Source: Photobacterium rosenbergii (GTDB taxonomy: Bacteria; Pseudomonadota; Gammaproteobacteria; Enterobacterales; Vibrionaceae). Taken from it: a DNA stretch of 64,000 nucleotides. The stretch spans positions 124,001 to 188,000 of the forward strand of contig NZ_PYMB01000003.1 of the NCBI RefSeq assembly GCF_003026455.1. The letters run 5' to 3'. The notes under the pieces are model-generated. The model was given only the letters and a program-made list of their open reading frames with translations. It did not search any database and was not told the origin of the DNA. Shown here one piece after another: positions 54,478-63,089 of this stretch; the first letter of the stretch is position 1, and the number at the start of each line of letters is the position of its first letter. The position numbers and the translations under genes were made by a program.

Positions 54478-54936
54478 TTATAGAGCATTATTAGCTTTGG
54501 TATATTTAGAGTTGACAGGCGTGTTAATTGAAAAAAACTTCGCTTTAACGTGATCATATGCCCAGTTATAGATAATCGCATAAATCAAAAAGAAGAGTAC
54601 GATTCCTATATCGAGAACAAAGACAGTCCAGAAGTCTAATTGTAATACCCACATCAATACGGGAATCGTGACAAATATTAGCCCGCCTTCGAATCCAAGG
54701 CCATGCAGAATTCGTGTTTTAACAGTTCTGCTTAAACGGTCATCACCTACAAACTTATCAAATATCACATTGTAGACGTAGTTCCATGCCATCGCGATTA
54801 AAGACATGACCACACTAAGTCCACCGACAACGGCGGGGTTATGCCTGGTAAAAATCGTTGCGGCTCCCATCAATATCACAAGAGCAAACACCTCAAACAT
54901 TACGGTGTGCAAAATACGTTCTTTAATAGTCATCAT
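54478..54936 (-). CDS. PACE-family efflux transporter (AceI-like)
   Basis: A 152-residue inner-membrane protein with four helices arranged as two tandem bacterial transmembrane pair domains. The first has KERILHTVMFEVFAL and WNYVYNVIFDKF; the second RTVKTRILHGLGFEGGL and YNWAYDHVKAKF. PACE pumps such as AceI export chlorhexidine, proflavine or related cations; natural substrates may be short diamines. It is divergent from a LysR gene (93 bp between starts), as AceI is from AceR. Confidence 0.92.
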   Translation of the reverse strand: MMTIKERILHTVMFEVFALVILMGAATIFTRHNPAVVGGLSVVMSLIAMAWNYVYNVIFDKFVGDDRLSRTVKTRILHGLGFEGGLIFVTIPVLMWVLQLDFWTVFVLDIGIVLFFLIYAIIYNWAYDHVKAKFFSINTPVNSKYTKANNAL

Positions 54937-55029
54937 TATTTTCCTGAGCTAATGCAAGTTGTTTTGTGCGTGTAATGTATCTTTATCTGTGATTAAATCT
55001 AGTTAGTTACCATCACCTTTACTGATAGT

Positions 55030-55914
55030 ATGTATAATCTTGAACAACTCCAGATGTTTGTCACTGCGGCAAAGCTCGGGTCTTTTTCGGCCTGTGCCAG
55101 ACAACTGGGAAAAGTCCAATCTGCAGTGAGTCAGGGGATAGCAAACCTCGAAATTGATTTCAATGTCGAACTGTTTGATCGCTCTACTCGCAAGCCAACG
55201 CTCACAGAGCAAGGTCAGCATTTACTTCGGTTTGCTGAAGCTACGTTACAACAGAGTTTTGAATTACAAAGTGCAGCGAAGGCGTTAAGTGATTATCAGG
55301 AAACTGAAGTCACCATCTTAATTGATGATAATTTGCTGATAGATAAACTCAGTACAATTGCCGATGAGTTTAGTCAGCATTTTCCTTCGACAACGTTGAG
55401 TACTATGCTGGCAAGTAGTACTGATGTTCCCAACTTGTTACTCAGCGGGAAAGGGGATCTTGGGGTAATGCTAACTGACATGGTGTACTTCAAAGAGCTG
55501 GATGTACGGTACATTGGCAGTGTTAAGTTTGTGCCCGTTGCCAGCCCTGACCATCCATTATCAAAACATGACAGTGTCACGCCTGCCGATTTAATACCAT
55601 ACCGCCAGCTAATGGTAAGAGGCGAGAGCGGTAAATCTATGGCTTATATGCCGCCGATATCGTCAACGCATTGGTGGACGAACGACCACCATGTCTTGAT
55701 CCAATATGTAGAAAAAGGTATTGGTTGGACCTACCTGCCAAGTCATGAAGCTAAACAGAGAGCAAATATGGGAAGAATGAAAATCTTGCCTGTTACCTTC
55801 GATCATAAGGAATGGCAAGTTCCGGTAGAGTGTGTCGCTCCGAAAGGGAAGTCTGTTGGCCCTGCGGTCAAATGGCTAAACACAGCGATGAATGGATTGC
55901 TCGATGATATCTAA
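55030..55914 (+). CDS. LysR-family regulator, probable AceR-like activator of the PACE gene
   Basis: A 294-residue LysR protein: winged HTH (MYNLEQLQMFVTAAKLGSFSACAR, LGKVQSAVSQGI) and effector domain (about residues 90-290). It is divergent from the PACE gene, the usual layout for a LysR regulator and its target. The ligand is unknown, possibly the exported cation. A terminator-like repeat follows. Confidence 0.87.
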   Translation: MYNLEQLQMFVTAAKLGSFSACARQLGKVQSAVSQGIANLEIDFNVELFDRSTRKPTLTEQGQHLLRFAEATLQQSFELQSAAKALSDYQETEVTILIDDNLLIDKLSTIADEFSQHFPSTTLSTMLASSTDVPNLLLSGKGDLGVMLTDMVYFKELDVRYIGSVKFVPVASPDHPLSKHDSVTPADLIPYRQLMVRGESGKSMAYMPPISSTHWWTNDHHVLIQYVEKGIGWTYLPSHEAKQRANMGRMKILPVTFDHKEWQVPVECVAPKGKSVGPAVKWLNTAMNGLLDDI

Positions 55915-55920
55915 GTGATT

Positions 55921-55950
55921 AAAACTCGGGCCGTAGCTCGAGTTTTAAAA
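55921..55950 (+). terminator. Hairpin terminator, copy 1 of a 30-bp repeat
   Basis: The stem AAAACTCG / CGAGTTTT with partially paired centre follows the LysR stop. The 30-bp segment is identical at 28 of 30 positions to 56589-56618 in the same orientation; the two copies flank the small gene pair between them. Confidence 0.7.
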
Positions 55951-55962
55951 GCATAGGTAAAG

Positions 55963-56220
55963 CTAGCTACGGCAGGGCTCTTTGTCCATACCATGTCCGC
56001 ACCATTCAATATCAATCAGTGGTTTCCTTGTAATGGGATCACACTCTATGACAGCACTCCATTTTTCTCTAGCCAAAGCAAGTTTAGCTAGGTCATCACC
56101 CCTTACAAAGAAGAATAAGCTTCCTGCCTCATCTGTACTTGCTGAATCCGCTTTTACCCAGATGTTTTGATTGCAAGCTATCTTGGTCTTAATGCACCAA
56201 AGTCGTTTAGGTTTGCCCAC
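55963..56220 (-). CDS. 85-residue protein of unknown function
   Basis: GTG at 56220 with an AGGA SD starts an 85-residue, Lys- and Trp-containing protein with four cysteines (LWC, IAC, IEC, EWC, plus one near the end). There are no membrane segments or recognised motif. It lies 17 bp after the small C-x2-C/TM gene, so both probably share a transcript. The pair is enclosed by near-identical hairpins, hinting at a recently acquired unit. Confidence 0.5.
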   Translation of the reverse strand: MGKPKRLWCIKTKIACNQNIWVKADSASTDEAGSLFFFVRGDDLAKLALAREKWSAVIECDPITRKPLIDIEWCGHGMDKEPCRS

Positions 56221-56237
56221 ACGATTGTCCTGCGCTT

Positions 56238-56441
56238 TTAGTCGTTAATTAGTGAAATTATTTCAGGAAGATAAGTTATGGCTATACATGCTATGGATAT
56301 TTTCAAAATCAGGTTGATCACTTCCAAAATTGTTTTTGATTTCAGAAGCCGAGTTTCTAGCATGATCTTTTCAGCTTCTAATGCTTCCTTTTCATCGACC
56401 GGTCTACCGCAGCAAGTGCAGTTATATTGGGTGTTATTCAT
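56238..56441 (-). CDS. 67-residue protein with CxxC head and one membrane helix
   Basis: If started at ATG 56441 (the frame is open to 56468), a 67-residue protein with C-T-C-C-G (CTCCGRP) near the N-terminus, a charged coiled segment (KEALEAEKIMLETRLLKSK) and a C-terminal membrane helix (about residues 43-63). The SD is weak. No family is recognised. A tail-anchored, metal- or redox-responsive adaptor is conceivable but unsupported. Confidence 0.45.
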   Translation of the reverse strand: MNNTQYNCTCCGRPVDEKEALEAEKIMLETRLLKSKTILEVINLILKISIACIAITYLPEIISLIND

Positions 56442-56586
56442 ATGGCTAGTTGTAACCTTTAATATCAATAATTGTAATCATAATGGTTAGATATTCTGAT
56501 TCATTTATCAAAACAGATCAAGTCAACTCGTTGAAAAACTGTTTTGTACGGGGAGAAGGATATCAACTCAGGAAGGTCTGAAAATA

Positions 56587-56618
56587 AAAAAACTCGGGCC
56601 GGAGCCCGAGTTTTAAAA
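56587..56618 (-). terminator. Terminator of potD1, copy 2 of the 30-bp repeat
   Basis: AAAACTCGGGC (56589-56599) pairs with GCCCGAGTTTT (56604-56614) around a 4-nt loop. On the minus strand it is followed by a T-rich tract, 20 bp after the potD1 stop. Confidence 0.88.
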
Positions 56619-56634
56619 TATAAAGAAGAGGGGA

Positions 56635-57678
56635 TTACTGACCGGCTTTAAGCTTCTGGTAGTACTCTTCGTAAATAGTGTTTGCGCCATTGACGCTGTC
56701 TTGCCATTCACCTGCATCCATCACTTCTTGAGGTGGGTAGATGCTTGGATCGTTAACGAAATCAGCGGGTAGTTTGTCTTTCGCAGTCGCAACAGGTGTT
56801 GGGTAGCCAATCTCCAAAGCGATTTTAGCTGCATTTTCAGGGCGAAGTAGGAAGTCGATCATCTGATGCGCCGCATCAACATTCTTGGCGTTAGCTGGGA
56901 TAGAGATGCTGTCCATCCAGAAGATAGCACCTTCTTTTGGCCATACGATGTCGATTTCTGCACCTTCCTGGCGAGCCATATAGGCAGAGCCGTTCCAAAG
57001 CATACCCAGAGACGTTTCACCCGCCATGTATGGGTTTGCAGGGTAGTCAGAGTTAAATACCAATACATTTGGCATTAGCTTCTTAAGCTCTTCGTAGGCA
57101 GCCTTAATCTCTTCAGGATTTTTGGTGTTCGCAGAGTAGCCAAGCTTACGAAGTGCGATGTGAAAGAACTCACGCGCATCATCCATCATCATTAGCTGAC
57201 CTTCCCATTTCGGGTCCCATAGGTCTGCCCAGCTTGTCACTTCATCTTTGTCCATCATATCTGTGTTAACACCGATACCGGTCGCACCCCAGATGTAAGG
57301 GATAGAGTAATCATTCTCAGGGTCGAATGGCTTGTGCAGGAAGTTTGGATCGATTTCATCAAAGTGGCTTAGCTTTGACTTGTCGATTTTTTGCAACATA
57401 TTTTCTTCACGCATTTTCGATACGTAGTAGGTTGATGGAACCACTAGATCGTAACCGTCACCATGGGTTTTCAGCTTTGCGTACATGGTTTCATTCGACT
57501 CGTAGGTCGAATAAATCACTTTAATGCCCGTTTCTTTCGTGAACTGTTCCAGAACTTCTGAAGGGATATATTCAGACCAGTTGTAGAAATATAGCTCTTT
57601 GTCTGCAGCTGTTGCCATGTTCGAAAACATTGCCATTGCGCAAACACCACCGGCCATTAAAGAAGACCATTTTTTCAT
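56635..57678 (-). CDS. potD1: Polyamine-binding periplasmic protein PotD1
   Basis: A 347-residue ABC binding protein with a signal peptide (ends TAA/ATA-AD). The PotD hallmark is YNWSEYIP followed by FTKETGIKVIYSTYESNETMYAKLK, with conserved substrate-contact aspartate and tryptophan segments. It should bind spermidine or norspermidine for the PotABC importer. The order potABCD2D1 is the vibrio arrangement. ATG at 57678 starts the signal peptide; the ORF extends to 57693. A terminator separates it from potD2, so it may have its own promoter in 57679-57983. Confidence 0.92.
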   Translation of the reverse strand: MKKWSSLMAGGVCAMAMFSNMATAADKELYFYNWSEYIPSEVLEQFTKETGIKVIYSTYESNETMYAKLKTHGDGYDLVVPSTYYVSKMREENMLQKIDKSKLSHFDEIDPNFLHKPFDPENDYSIPYIWGATGIGVNTDMMDKDEVTSWADLWDPKWEGQLMMMDDAREFFHIALRKLGYSANTKNPEEIKAAYEELKKLMPNVLVFNSDYPANPYMAGETSLGMLWNGSAYMARQEGAEIDIVWPKEGAIFWMDSISIPANAKNVDAAHQMIDFLLRPENAAKIALEIGYPTPVATAKDKLPADFVNDPSIYPPQEVMDAGEWQDSVNGANTIYEEYYQKLKAGQ

Positions 57679-57983
57679 TGTTATATGCTCCAAACTAAAT
57701 GGGATTTTGAGAGTGTTCTCTAGCGAATGTACTAATTATGGATGAAAATCATCACGGTGAAGTACTAACCGCTTCTCCTGCAAGGTGTCGTTGTGCTTAG
57801 CCCTTAAGCTAAACGTCGGATGTATACCCAAATTTCTTGGGTAGTAAAGTTCTGTAAAAAGCACTGATAATACAACGCTTTTAAGAGCATATTATAACAG
57901 GGAATAGAATGATTATGATATGGAATATCAACGCCTAATAACTGTCTGAACTATTAATAGTCAATATCAGTCTGTTTTGGGTA
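57679..57983. other. Region between potD2 terminator and potD1
   Basis: About 300 bp that should carry a promoter for potD1. AT-rich boxes are present but no confident -35/-10 pair could be chosen. No ORF is supported. Confidence 0.3.
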
Positions 57984-58011
57984 TAAAAAAAGGCAGCTAA
58001 AGAGCTGCCTT
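57984..58011 (-). terminator. Terminator after potD2
   Basis: AAGGCAGCT (57990-57998) pairs with AGCTGCCTT (58003-58011), loop of four. On the minus strand it is followed by seven T. Confidence 0.88.
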
Positions 58012-58031
58012 AGAATCAATTTAAGCGGAAA

Positions 58032-59063
58032 TTACTGTCCGGCTTTTAGTTCCAGGAAGTAATTCTCGTAACGGATGTTCATTTCGCCTACTGCATCCTG
58101 CCACTCACCACGATCAAGGTCTTCTTGAGGTGGGAATAGAGTAGGGTTGTCTTTGTATTTAGCGTTAGAGGCTTCAACAGCAGTTAGGTAACCCGTTTCT
58201 TCTGAAATCTTGGCTGCGACGTCAGGGCGCAACAAGAAATCAATCATCTTGTGGGCTGCTTCAACATTCTGCGCGTTTTTGGCAATGGCTAGACTATCAA
58301 CCCAGAAGATACCGCCTTCTTTTGGCCAAATTAGCTCAATAGGCAAGCCTTCTTTCTGAGCAGCGGCTGCTGAACCATTCCACAGCATACCTAAACCGAC
58401 TTCACCGGCAAGGTAAGGTGCTGCAGGGTTGTCAGAGTTGAATACCAATACGTTTGGCATCAGTTTTTTCAGTTCTTCGTAAGCTTCATCGATCTGTTTA
58501 GGATCGGTGGTGTTACCTGAGTAACCTAATTTACGCAGAGCAATGTGGAACACTTCTCGCGTGTCATCCATAAGCATTAGTTGACCTTCAAGCTCAGGAT
58601 TCCAAAGGTCCGCCCAACTATCGAAATCGGCAGGGTCGTACATGTCAGTGTTGACTGCCAAGCCTGTCATTGCGATAACGTGTGGGATCGAGTAGTCGTT
58701 GTTTGGGTCAAAAGGCTTATCCAGATAATTCTTATCAAGCTCTTTGAAGTTGGTTAGCTTTGATTTATCGATTTTCTGTAACATGCCTTCATCGCGCATT
58801 TTAGCAACGAAGTAAGTTGACGGCACAACCAGGTCGTAACCTTGGGGGTGGGCTTTTAACTTAGCGTACATAGTCTCGTTCGACTCGTAAGTCGAATAAA
58901 TCACTTTAATACCAGTTTCTTTAGTGAACTGCTCACGTAGTTCCGTAGAAATATACGGACCCCAGTTCATAAAGACTAATTCCTTGTCTGCCGCATTGGC
59001 AACGTTAGAAAACATTGCAGCAGCGCATGCAGTACCGGCTAGAAAAGCGGACCATTTTTTCAT
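58032..59063 (-). CDS. potD2: Polyamine-binding periplasmic protein PotD2
   Basis: A 343-residue paralogue of the downstream potD1 product. Both start MKKWS, share FTKETGIKVIYSTYESNETMYAKLK and align nearly without gaps. Here the first strand reads FMNWGPYIS rather than YNWSEYIP, a change near the ligand entrance, so affinity may differ. It has a signal peptide ending NA-AD. It probably supplies the same PotABC permease. Hairpins lie on both sides, so its transcription may be partly independent. Confidence 0.9.
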   Translation of the reverse strand: MKKWSAFLAGTACAAAMFSNVANAADKELVFMNWGPYISTELREQFTKETGIKVIYSTYESNETMYAKLKAHPQGYDLVVPSTYFVAKMRDEGMLQKIDKSKLTNFKELDKNYLDKPFDPNNDYSIPHVIAMTGLAVNTDMYDPADFDSWADLWNPELEGQLMLMDDTREVFHIALRKLGYSGNTTDPKQIDEAYEELKKLMPNVLVFNSDNPAAPYLAGEVGLGMLWNGSAAAAQKEGLPIELIWPKEGGIFWVDSLAIAKNAQNVEAAHKMIDFLLRPDVAAKISEETGYLTAVEASNAKYKDNPTLFPPQEDLDRGEWQDAVGEMNIRYENYFLELKAGQ

Positions 59064-59106
59064 TAGATTATCATCTCCAAAACCCTTTTAGGGTGTTAAT
59101 ACAAAA

Positions 59107-59128
59107 CAAGTGGCCCGAAGGCCACTTG
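59107..59128 (-). terminator. UUCG-type hairpin between potC and potD2
   Basis: On the minus strand CAAGTGGCC, loop TTCG, GGCCACTTG, then a T-rich tract (TTTTG). A second hairpin, TTTGGCT-AC-AGCCAAA, lies beside it. It could attenuate read-through into potD2 or stabilise the potABC mRNA end. Confidence 0.6.
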
Positions 59129-59172
59129 CTCGTTCTTTGGCTACAGCCAAATTTAAAGCGGTGTTGCTAGCC

Positions 59173-59943
59173 TTATTTGATCTTTTCTCTAGCGAGTAGC
59201 TGAGAGCTGACAACCAGAATCAAAGATACAATCAGCATAATTGTAGCCAATGCATTCACTTCTGGTGAAATACCCACTTTAACCATGGAGTAAATCTTCA
59301 AAGGCAAAATTTCGTAACTCGGGCCTGTCACGAATGAGCTAACAATCACGTCATCCAGCGACAGGGTAAAACTTAATAACCAACCGGCGGCAACAGCAGG
59401 CTTGGCCAGAGGCAAGATGATCTGCTTCAGGATAACCCACTCACTAGCACCTAAATCACGCGCTGCTTCTAGCATTTTTACATCAAAGCCTTTCAAGCGG
59501 CTATAAACTGTCACCACTACAAATGGTAGGCAGAATGTAATGTGCGAAAGCAACAAGGTTAGGAAACCTAGTTCAGCACCGACCAAGATAAACAGTGCCA
59601 GCAGCGAAATTGCCATAACGATATCCGGGGACATCATCACCACAAACAGCATGCCGTTGACAAAGTGCTTGCCACGGAACTGGTAGCGGAAGAGGGCAAC
59701 AGCCGTCAAGCTACCAATAATCGCTGCAGCAGTCGCAGAGAACACGGCAATGTTTAAAGAGTGCCATGCTGCCTGCATCAAGCTGTCGTTATTGACTAAC
59801 TGGTGATACCACTTGGTGGTAAAACCGCCCCATTTCATGCCGAACTTACTAGCATTGAATGAGTTAACAATCAGGATAATGATTGGTGTATATAGGAAGG
59901 CATACACCACAGTCATAAAACTGAATTTAAATGCGCGTCCCAT
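59173..59943 (-). CDS. potC: Polyamine ABC transporter permease PotC
   Basis: A 256-residue permease with six membrane helices and the EAA loop ([20 protein letters not shown], about residues 157-178), matching PotC in length. With PotB it forms the membrane channel for spermidine/norspermidine. The start codon at 59943 shares its first base with the last base of the potB stop. Confidence 0.93.
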   Translation of the reverse strand: MGRAFKFSFMTVVYAFLYTPIIILIVNSFNASKFGMKWGGFTTKWYHQLVNNDSLMQAAWHSLNIAVFSATAAAIIGSLTAVALFRYQFRGKHFVNGMLFVVMMSPDIVMAISLLALFILVGAELGFLTLLLSHITFCLPFVVVTVYSRLKGFDVKMLEAARDLGASEWVILKQIILPLAKPAVAAGWLLSFTLSLDDVIVSSFVTGPSYEILPLKIYSMVKVGISPEVNALATIMLIVSLILVVSSQLLAREKIK

Positions 59944-60800
59944 TATTCAAGCTCCACTTTACGGTTAAGCAGTTTGCCTGCCCGGTAGTAGGCGTAAAGC
60001 ATGACTGCCATCGCGATCGTCAATGCAATACTGGTTGCAGCACCGAACGGCCAGTCGCGGGCGTTCAATACCTGGCTCTTAATTACGTTACCGATCAGTA
60101 GGTTCTTCGCGCCGCCCAATAGGTCAGACACATAGAACATACCAAGGGCAGGTAGTAGCACCAGTAGACAGCCTGCAATGATGCCTGGCATTGTCAGTGG
60201 AAAAATCACTTTCACGAATGTCTGGAACTTGTTCGCACCCAAGTCACGAGCTGCTTCAATATAGTTGTGATCAAGCTTCTCAATTGCCGAATAAAGCGGT
60301 AACACCATAAACGGTAGAAGAATGTAGACCAGTCCAACCATCACCGCATACTCGGTGTACATGATTCGCAGCGGCTTATCGATTATGTCTAGGTAGAGCA
60401 GGGTATTGTTCAAAATACCTCGGGTACCCAGCATAATCTTCAAGCCATAAGTACGGATCAATGAGTTGGTCCAAAACGGCACAATCACCAAAAACAGCAT
60501 AAACGGACGCCATTTCTCAGGCATCTTTGCAATCGCGTAGGCAAACGGGTAGCCAATCACCAAACAAAGTAGTGTGGCCACCAGCGCCATGTAGAACGAG
60601 TGCATCATGACCTTGGCATAAAGCGGATCGAACAACCGGATGTAGTTGTCCAATGTAAAGGTCATTTCAATCAGGTTTGCATCATCTCGGGTCAGAAAAC
60701 TGGTCCCGATAATCATCAGGTTGGGAATAAAAACAAACAGCAATAGCCAACCAACAATGATGGTTATGATGATGTTTTGAAGATTAAGCTTCTTGTTCAT
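59943..60800 (-). CDS. potB: Polyamine ABC transporter permease PotB
   Basis: A 285-residue permease with six helices and the EAA loop ([20 protein letters not shown]). ATG at 60800 (MNKKLNLQN) is chosen because it gives family length and a normal N-terminal helix. The open frame upstream to 60896 overlaps potA and is not membrane-like. It overlaps potA by 17 bp. Confidence 0.92.
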   Translation of the reverse strand: MNKKLNLQNIIITIIVGWLLLFVFIPNLMIIGTSFLTRDDANLIEMTFTLDNYIRLFDPLYAKVMMHSFYMALVATLLCLVIGYPFAYAIAKMPEKWRPFMLFLVIVPFWTNSLIRTYGLKIMLGTRGILNNTLLYLDIIDKPLRIMYTEYAVMVGLVYILLPFMVLPLYSAIEKLDHNYIEAARDLGANKFQTFVKVIFPLTMPGIIAGCLLVLLPALGMFYVSDLLGGAKNLLIGNVIKSQVLNARDWPFGAATSIALTIAMAVMLYAYYRAGKLLNRKVELE

Positions 60801-61932
60801 CTGCCAGCACCACTTCCCAGCTTTCAACCCAAGTAACCGCAACTTTTTGATCCAGAGAGTGGTCCACATCAGGATCATCTTCGTTGAAGAATTCACTTAC
60901 CATGACAGACGTGCCCGTCTCCAGTTCAACCACTGAGTCAAGCGTCATACCCTTGTAGGTACGTTCACGGATATAGCCAATGATGCCTTGTGCTTCGTCA
61001 CCATTGTTGATCTCTTCAAGACGAATATCTTCAGGTCGCAGCAATACCTTAACCTTGTCACCCGGGCTAACTGGTAGCTTGCAGTGGATCATGGAAGGGC
61101 GTCCTTCAACATTCGCCAATACACGGGTTTCATCTAGGCGCTCTTTGACAACAGCATCAAACACGTTGATTTCGCCAATGAAGCGCGCGACAAATAGGTT
61201 TTCTGGCTCTTCGTAAATTTCACGAGGAGAACCATCTTGCTCAACGTTACCAGAGCGCATAACAATGATACGGTCTGACATCGAAAGGGCTTCTTCTTGA
61301 TCGTGAGTAACGAAAATGAAGGTAATCCCCAATTTACGCTGCAGTTGTTTAAGCTCGATCTGCATCTGCTTGCGAAGTTTGTAGTCCAACGCAGACAGAG
61401 ATTCATCTAACAACAATACTTTTGGCTTGTTCACAACCGCACGTGCGATAGCGACACGCTGCTGCTGGCCACCTGATAACTGGTGAGGCTTACGTGGGGC
61501 AAACTTTTCAAGTTGCACCATGCGTAGCGCATCCATTACACGCGGTTCAATCTCGCTTTCGGCGACTTTTTGCATACGCAAACCGAAGGCAACATTTTCA
61601 AATACCGTCATGTGCGGAAATAGCGCGTAACTCTGGAATACAGTATTTACGTTGCGCTGTTCCGCCGGAATTGCTGTCACATCTTTGCCGGCAATAACAA
61701 CCTGTCCCGCATCGGCATTTTCAAAACCGGCGATAAGGCGAAGTACAGTTGTTTTACCACAGCCAGAAGGGCCAAGGATGGTTAGGAATTCACCATCGTT
61801 TACATTCAGATCGAGACCAGTGATGATCTGCTTGCCGTCGAAGCTTTTGCTCAGCCCTTTTAGCTGAATCACCGGTGCTTTAGTTGTTTCTGCAGCGTTC
61901 AATTCTACAAGTTCTCCACCCAGGGGTTTCAT
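60784..61932 (-). CDS. potA: Polyamine ABC transporter ATPase PotA
   Basis: A 382-residue ABC ATPase: Walker [10 protein letters not shown], signature [14 protein letters not shown], Walker [13 protein letters not shown] and His switch VTHD. A C-terminal TOBE-type regulatory domain follows (about residues 285-380). ATG at 61932 has a G6 SD at 61945-61940. The SD can pair with a C5 run at the probable 5' end of the mRNA. It is the first gene of potABCD2D1. Confidence 0.94.
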   Translation of the reverse strand: MKPLGGELVELNAAETTKAPVIQLKGLSKSFDGKQIITGLDLNVNDGEFLTILGPSGCGKTTVLRLIAGFENADAGQVVIAGKDVTAIPAEQRNVNTVFQSYALFPHMTVFENVAFGLRMQKVAESEIEPRVMDALRMVQLEKFAPRKPHQLSGGQQQRVAIARAVVNKPKVLLLDESLSALDYKLRKQMQIELKQLQRKLGITFIFVTHDQEEALSMSDRIIVMRSGNVEQDGSPREIYEEPENLFVARFIGEINVFDAVVKERLDETRVLANVEGRPSMIHCKLPVSPGDKVKVLLRPEDIRLEEINNGDEAQGIIGYIRERTYKGMTLDSVVELETGTSVMVSEFFNEDDPDVDHSLDQKVAVTWVESWEVVLADEQEA

Positions 61933-61939
61933 AGATAAT

Positions 61940-61999
61940 CCCCCCAACTATTAGGTTGAATTTAGGGGGCGCATAATAGTCCCCTAACCGTGTAATTCA
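61940..61999 (-). promoter_or_regulatory. potA promoter and SD-sequestering leader
   Basis: On the minus strand TTGAAT, a 16-bp spacer and TATTAT (about 61978-61973) form a sigma-70 promoter with a start near 61967. The short leader would begin with CCCCCT (61969-61964) and end with the GGGGGG SD (61945-61940), which are complementary. ACTATTA (61947-61953) and TAATAGT (61974-61980) are also an inverted repeat, which may form a duplex or operator. Confidence 0.5.
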
Positions 62000-62288
62000 A
62001 AGCGTTTTTTTCCAATTTCTCAGACTATTTTTACACTCACATATCTTTGTTTTATGACAGTCAATATAACGAGTTAACACTAAGTAAAATTAAGCTTATA
62101 AATCAATAAGTAACCTAGGTTAATGCTGAGGCGTAACCTATTAATCATAGTGTATTCAGACAGGTTGGTTAATTCGCCAACAAAAATCACACTATGGCAG
62201 CAGAGGCTGTTTTACTACCAAAGTTTCTCTATCGTGCCTAACTAGCGTACAATCACTGGCCAAGTGTGTAATAGTTAGTGAAATACAA
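62000..62288. other. Divergent intergenic region, potA / membrane protein
   Basis: Promoter region for the plus-strand gene at 62289. AT-rich, no clear repeats or ORFs. A weak SD-like GTGAAATACAA lies before the ATG. Confidence 0.35.
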
Positions 62289-63089
62289 ATGAATAACAAA
62301 ACATTCCAAGTTGGCGGTTCAATCGAAAGAGCATTGAAGGGTGAGAGCGAACTTCAGTCTCTGTCAGTGCTTCAAGAGGCCTGGAAGATCACAGCCAAGA
62401 ATTTTCTGACTTTCTTGCCAGCTGTTATTGGTTTGTTTCTGGCCCAAGTTGCCTTGCTTCTTCTTGGACTCCAAGTTCAATTAGGCAGTGCTGCAACATT
62501 CTTCGATGCCATTATTACTGGCGGGGAGATATCTGCTTCTGTCATTGAGGCGGGCTACATGGCAAATTTCTGGTCTGATGTTTTGAGCGCACCGCTATTG
62601 GCAGGTGTGAGCTTGATGGCATTGAACCATGCGGTAGGTTTACCGAGCAAACCAAGTTACTTGGTTAAAGGCTTCCCTTTTGCTTTGGTGTCTATTATTA
62701 CCGTTTTGCTAAGTGCATCCCTGCAGGGCATAGCCAATGCAATTTTCCCGATTCTGGGTATGCTGCTTTCTATGGGTTTTAGCCTAGCCATTATGCTGGT
62801 ATGTGAAAAACGTTTGTCACCATTGAAAGCAATTCAGTTTTCACTGGTCGCAACTTTACGTAAACTATTGCCGATGACAGCAATTTTCATTGTCATCCTA
62901 ACAATGTTTATTATTTCATTTGCCACTGCTGGCATCGGTTTAATTTGGACAATCCCATTCTTCTTCAATGTGAAAGCCATTATTTACCGAAACCTATTTG
63001 GCGTGTCGCTGCATGTCACAACGGTTCAGAAAGGCCAAGACGATAACGACCAAAACCAGCAGGGGGATCCAAAGGTTTTTGACGCGTGA
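62289..63089 (+). CDS. Multi-span membrane protein preceding bax
   Basis: A 266-residue inner-membrane protein with about six hydrophobic segments and polar ends (MNNKTFQVGGSIERALKG start; DDNDQNQQGDP end). It is known as the conserved membrane protein encoded next to bax in vibrios. No transport or catalytic motif is evident. Its stop codon overlaps the bax start by 4 bp (GTGA), so the two are translated together. Confidence 0.75.
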   Translation: MNNKTFQVGGSIERALKGESELQSLSVLQEAWKITAKNFLTFLPAVIGLFLAQVALLLLGLQVQLGSAATFFDAIITGGEISASVIEAGYMANFWSDVLSAPLLAGVSLMALNHAVGLPSKPSYLVKGFPFALVSIITVLLSASLQGIANAIFPILGMLLSMGFSLAIMLVCEKRLSPLKAIQFSLVATLRKLLPMTAIFIVILTMFIISFATAGIGLIWTIPFFFNVKAIIYRNLFGVSLHVTTVQKGQDDNDQNQQGDPKVFDA

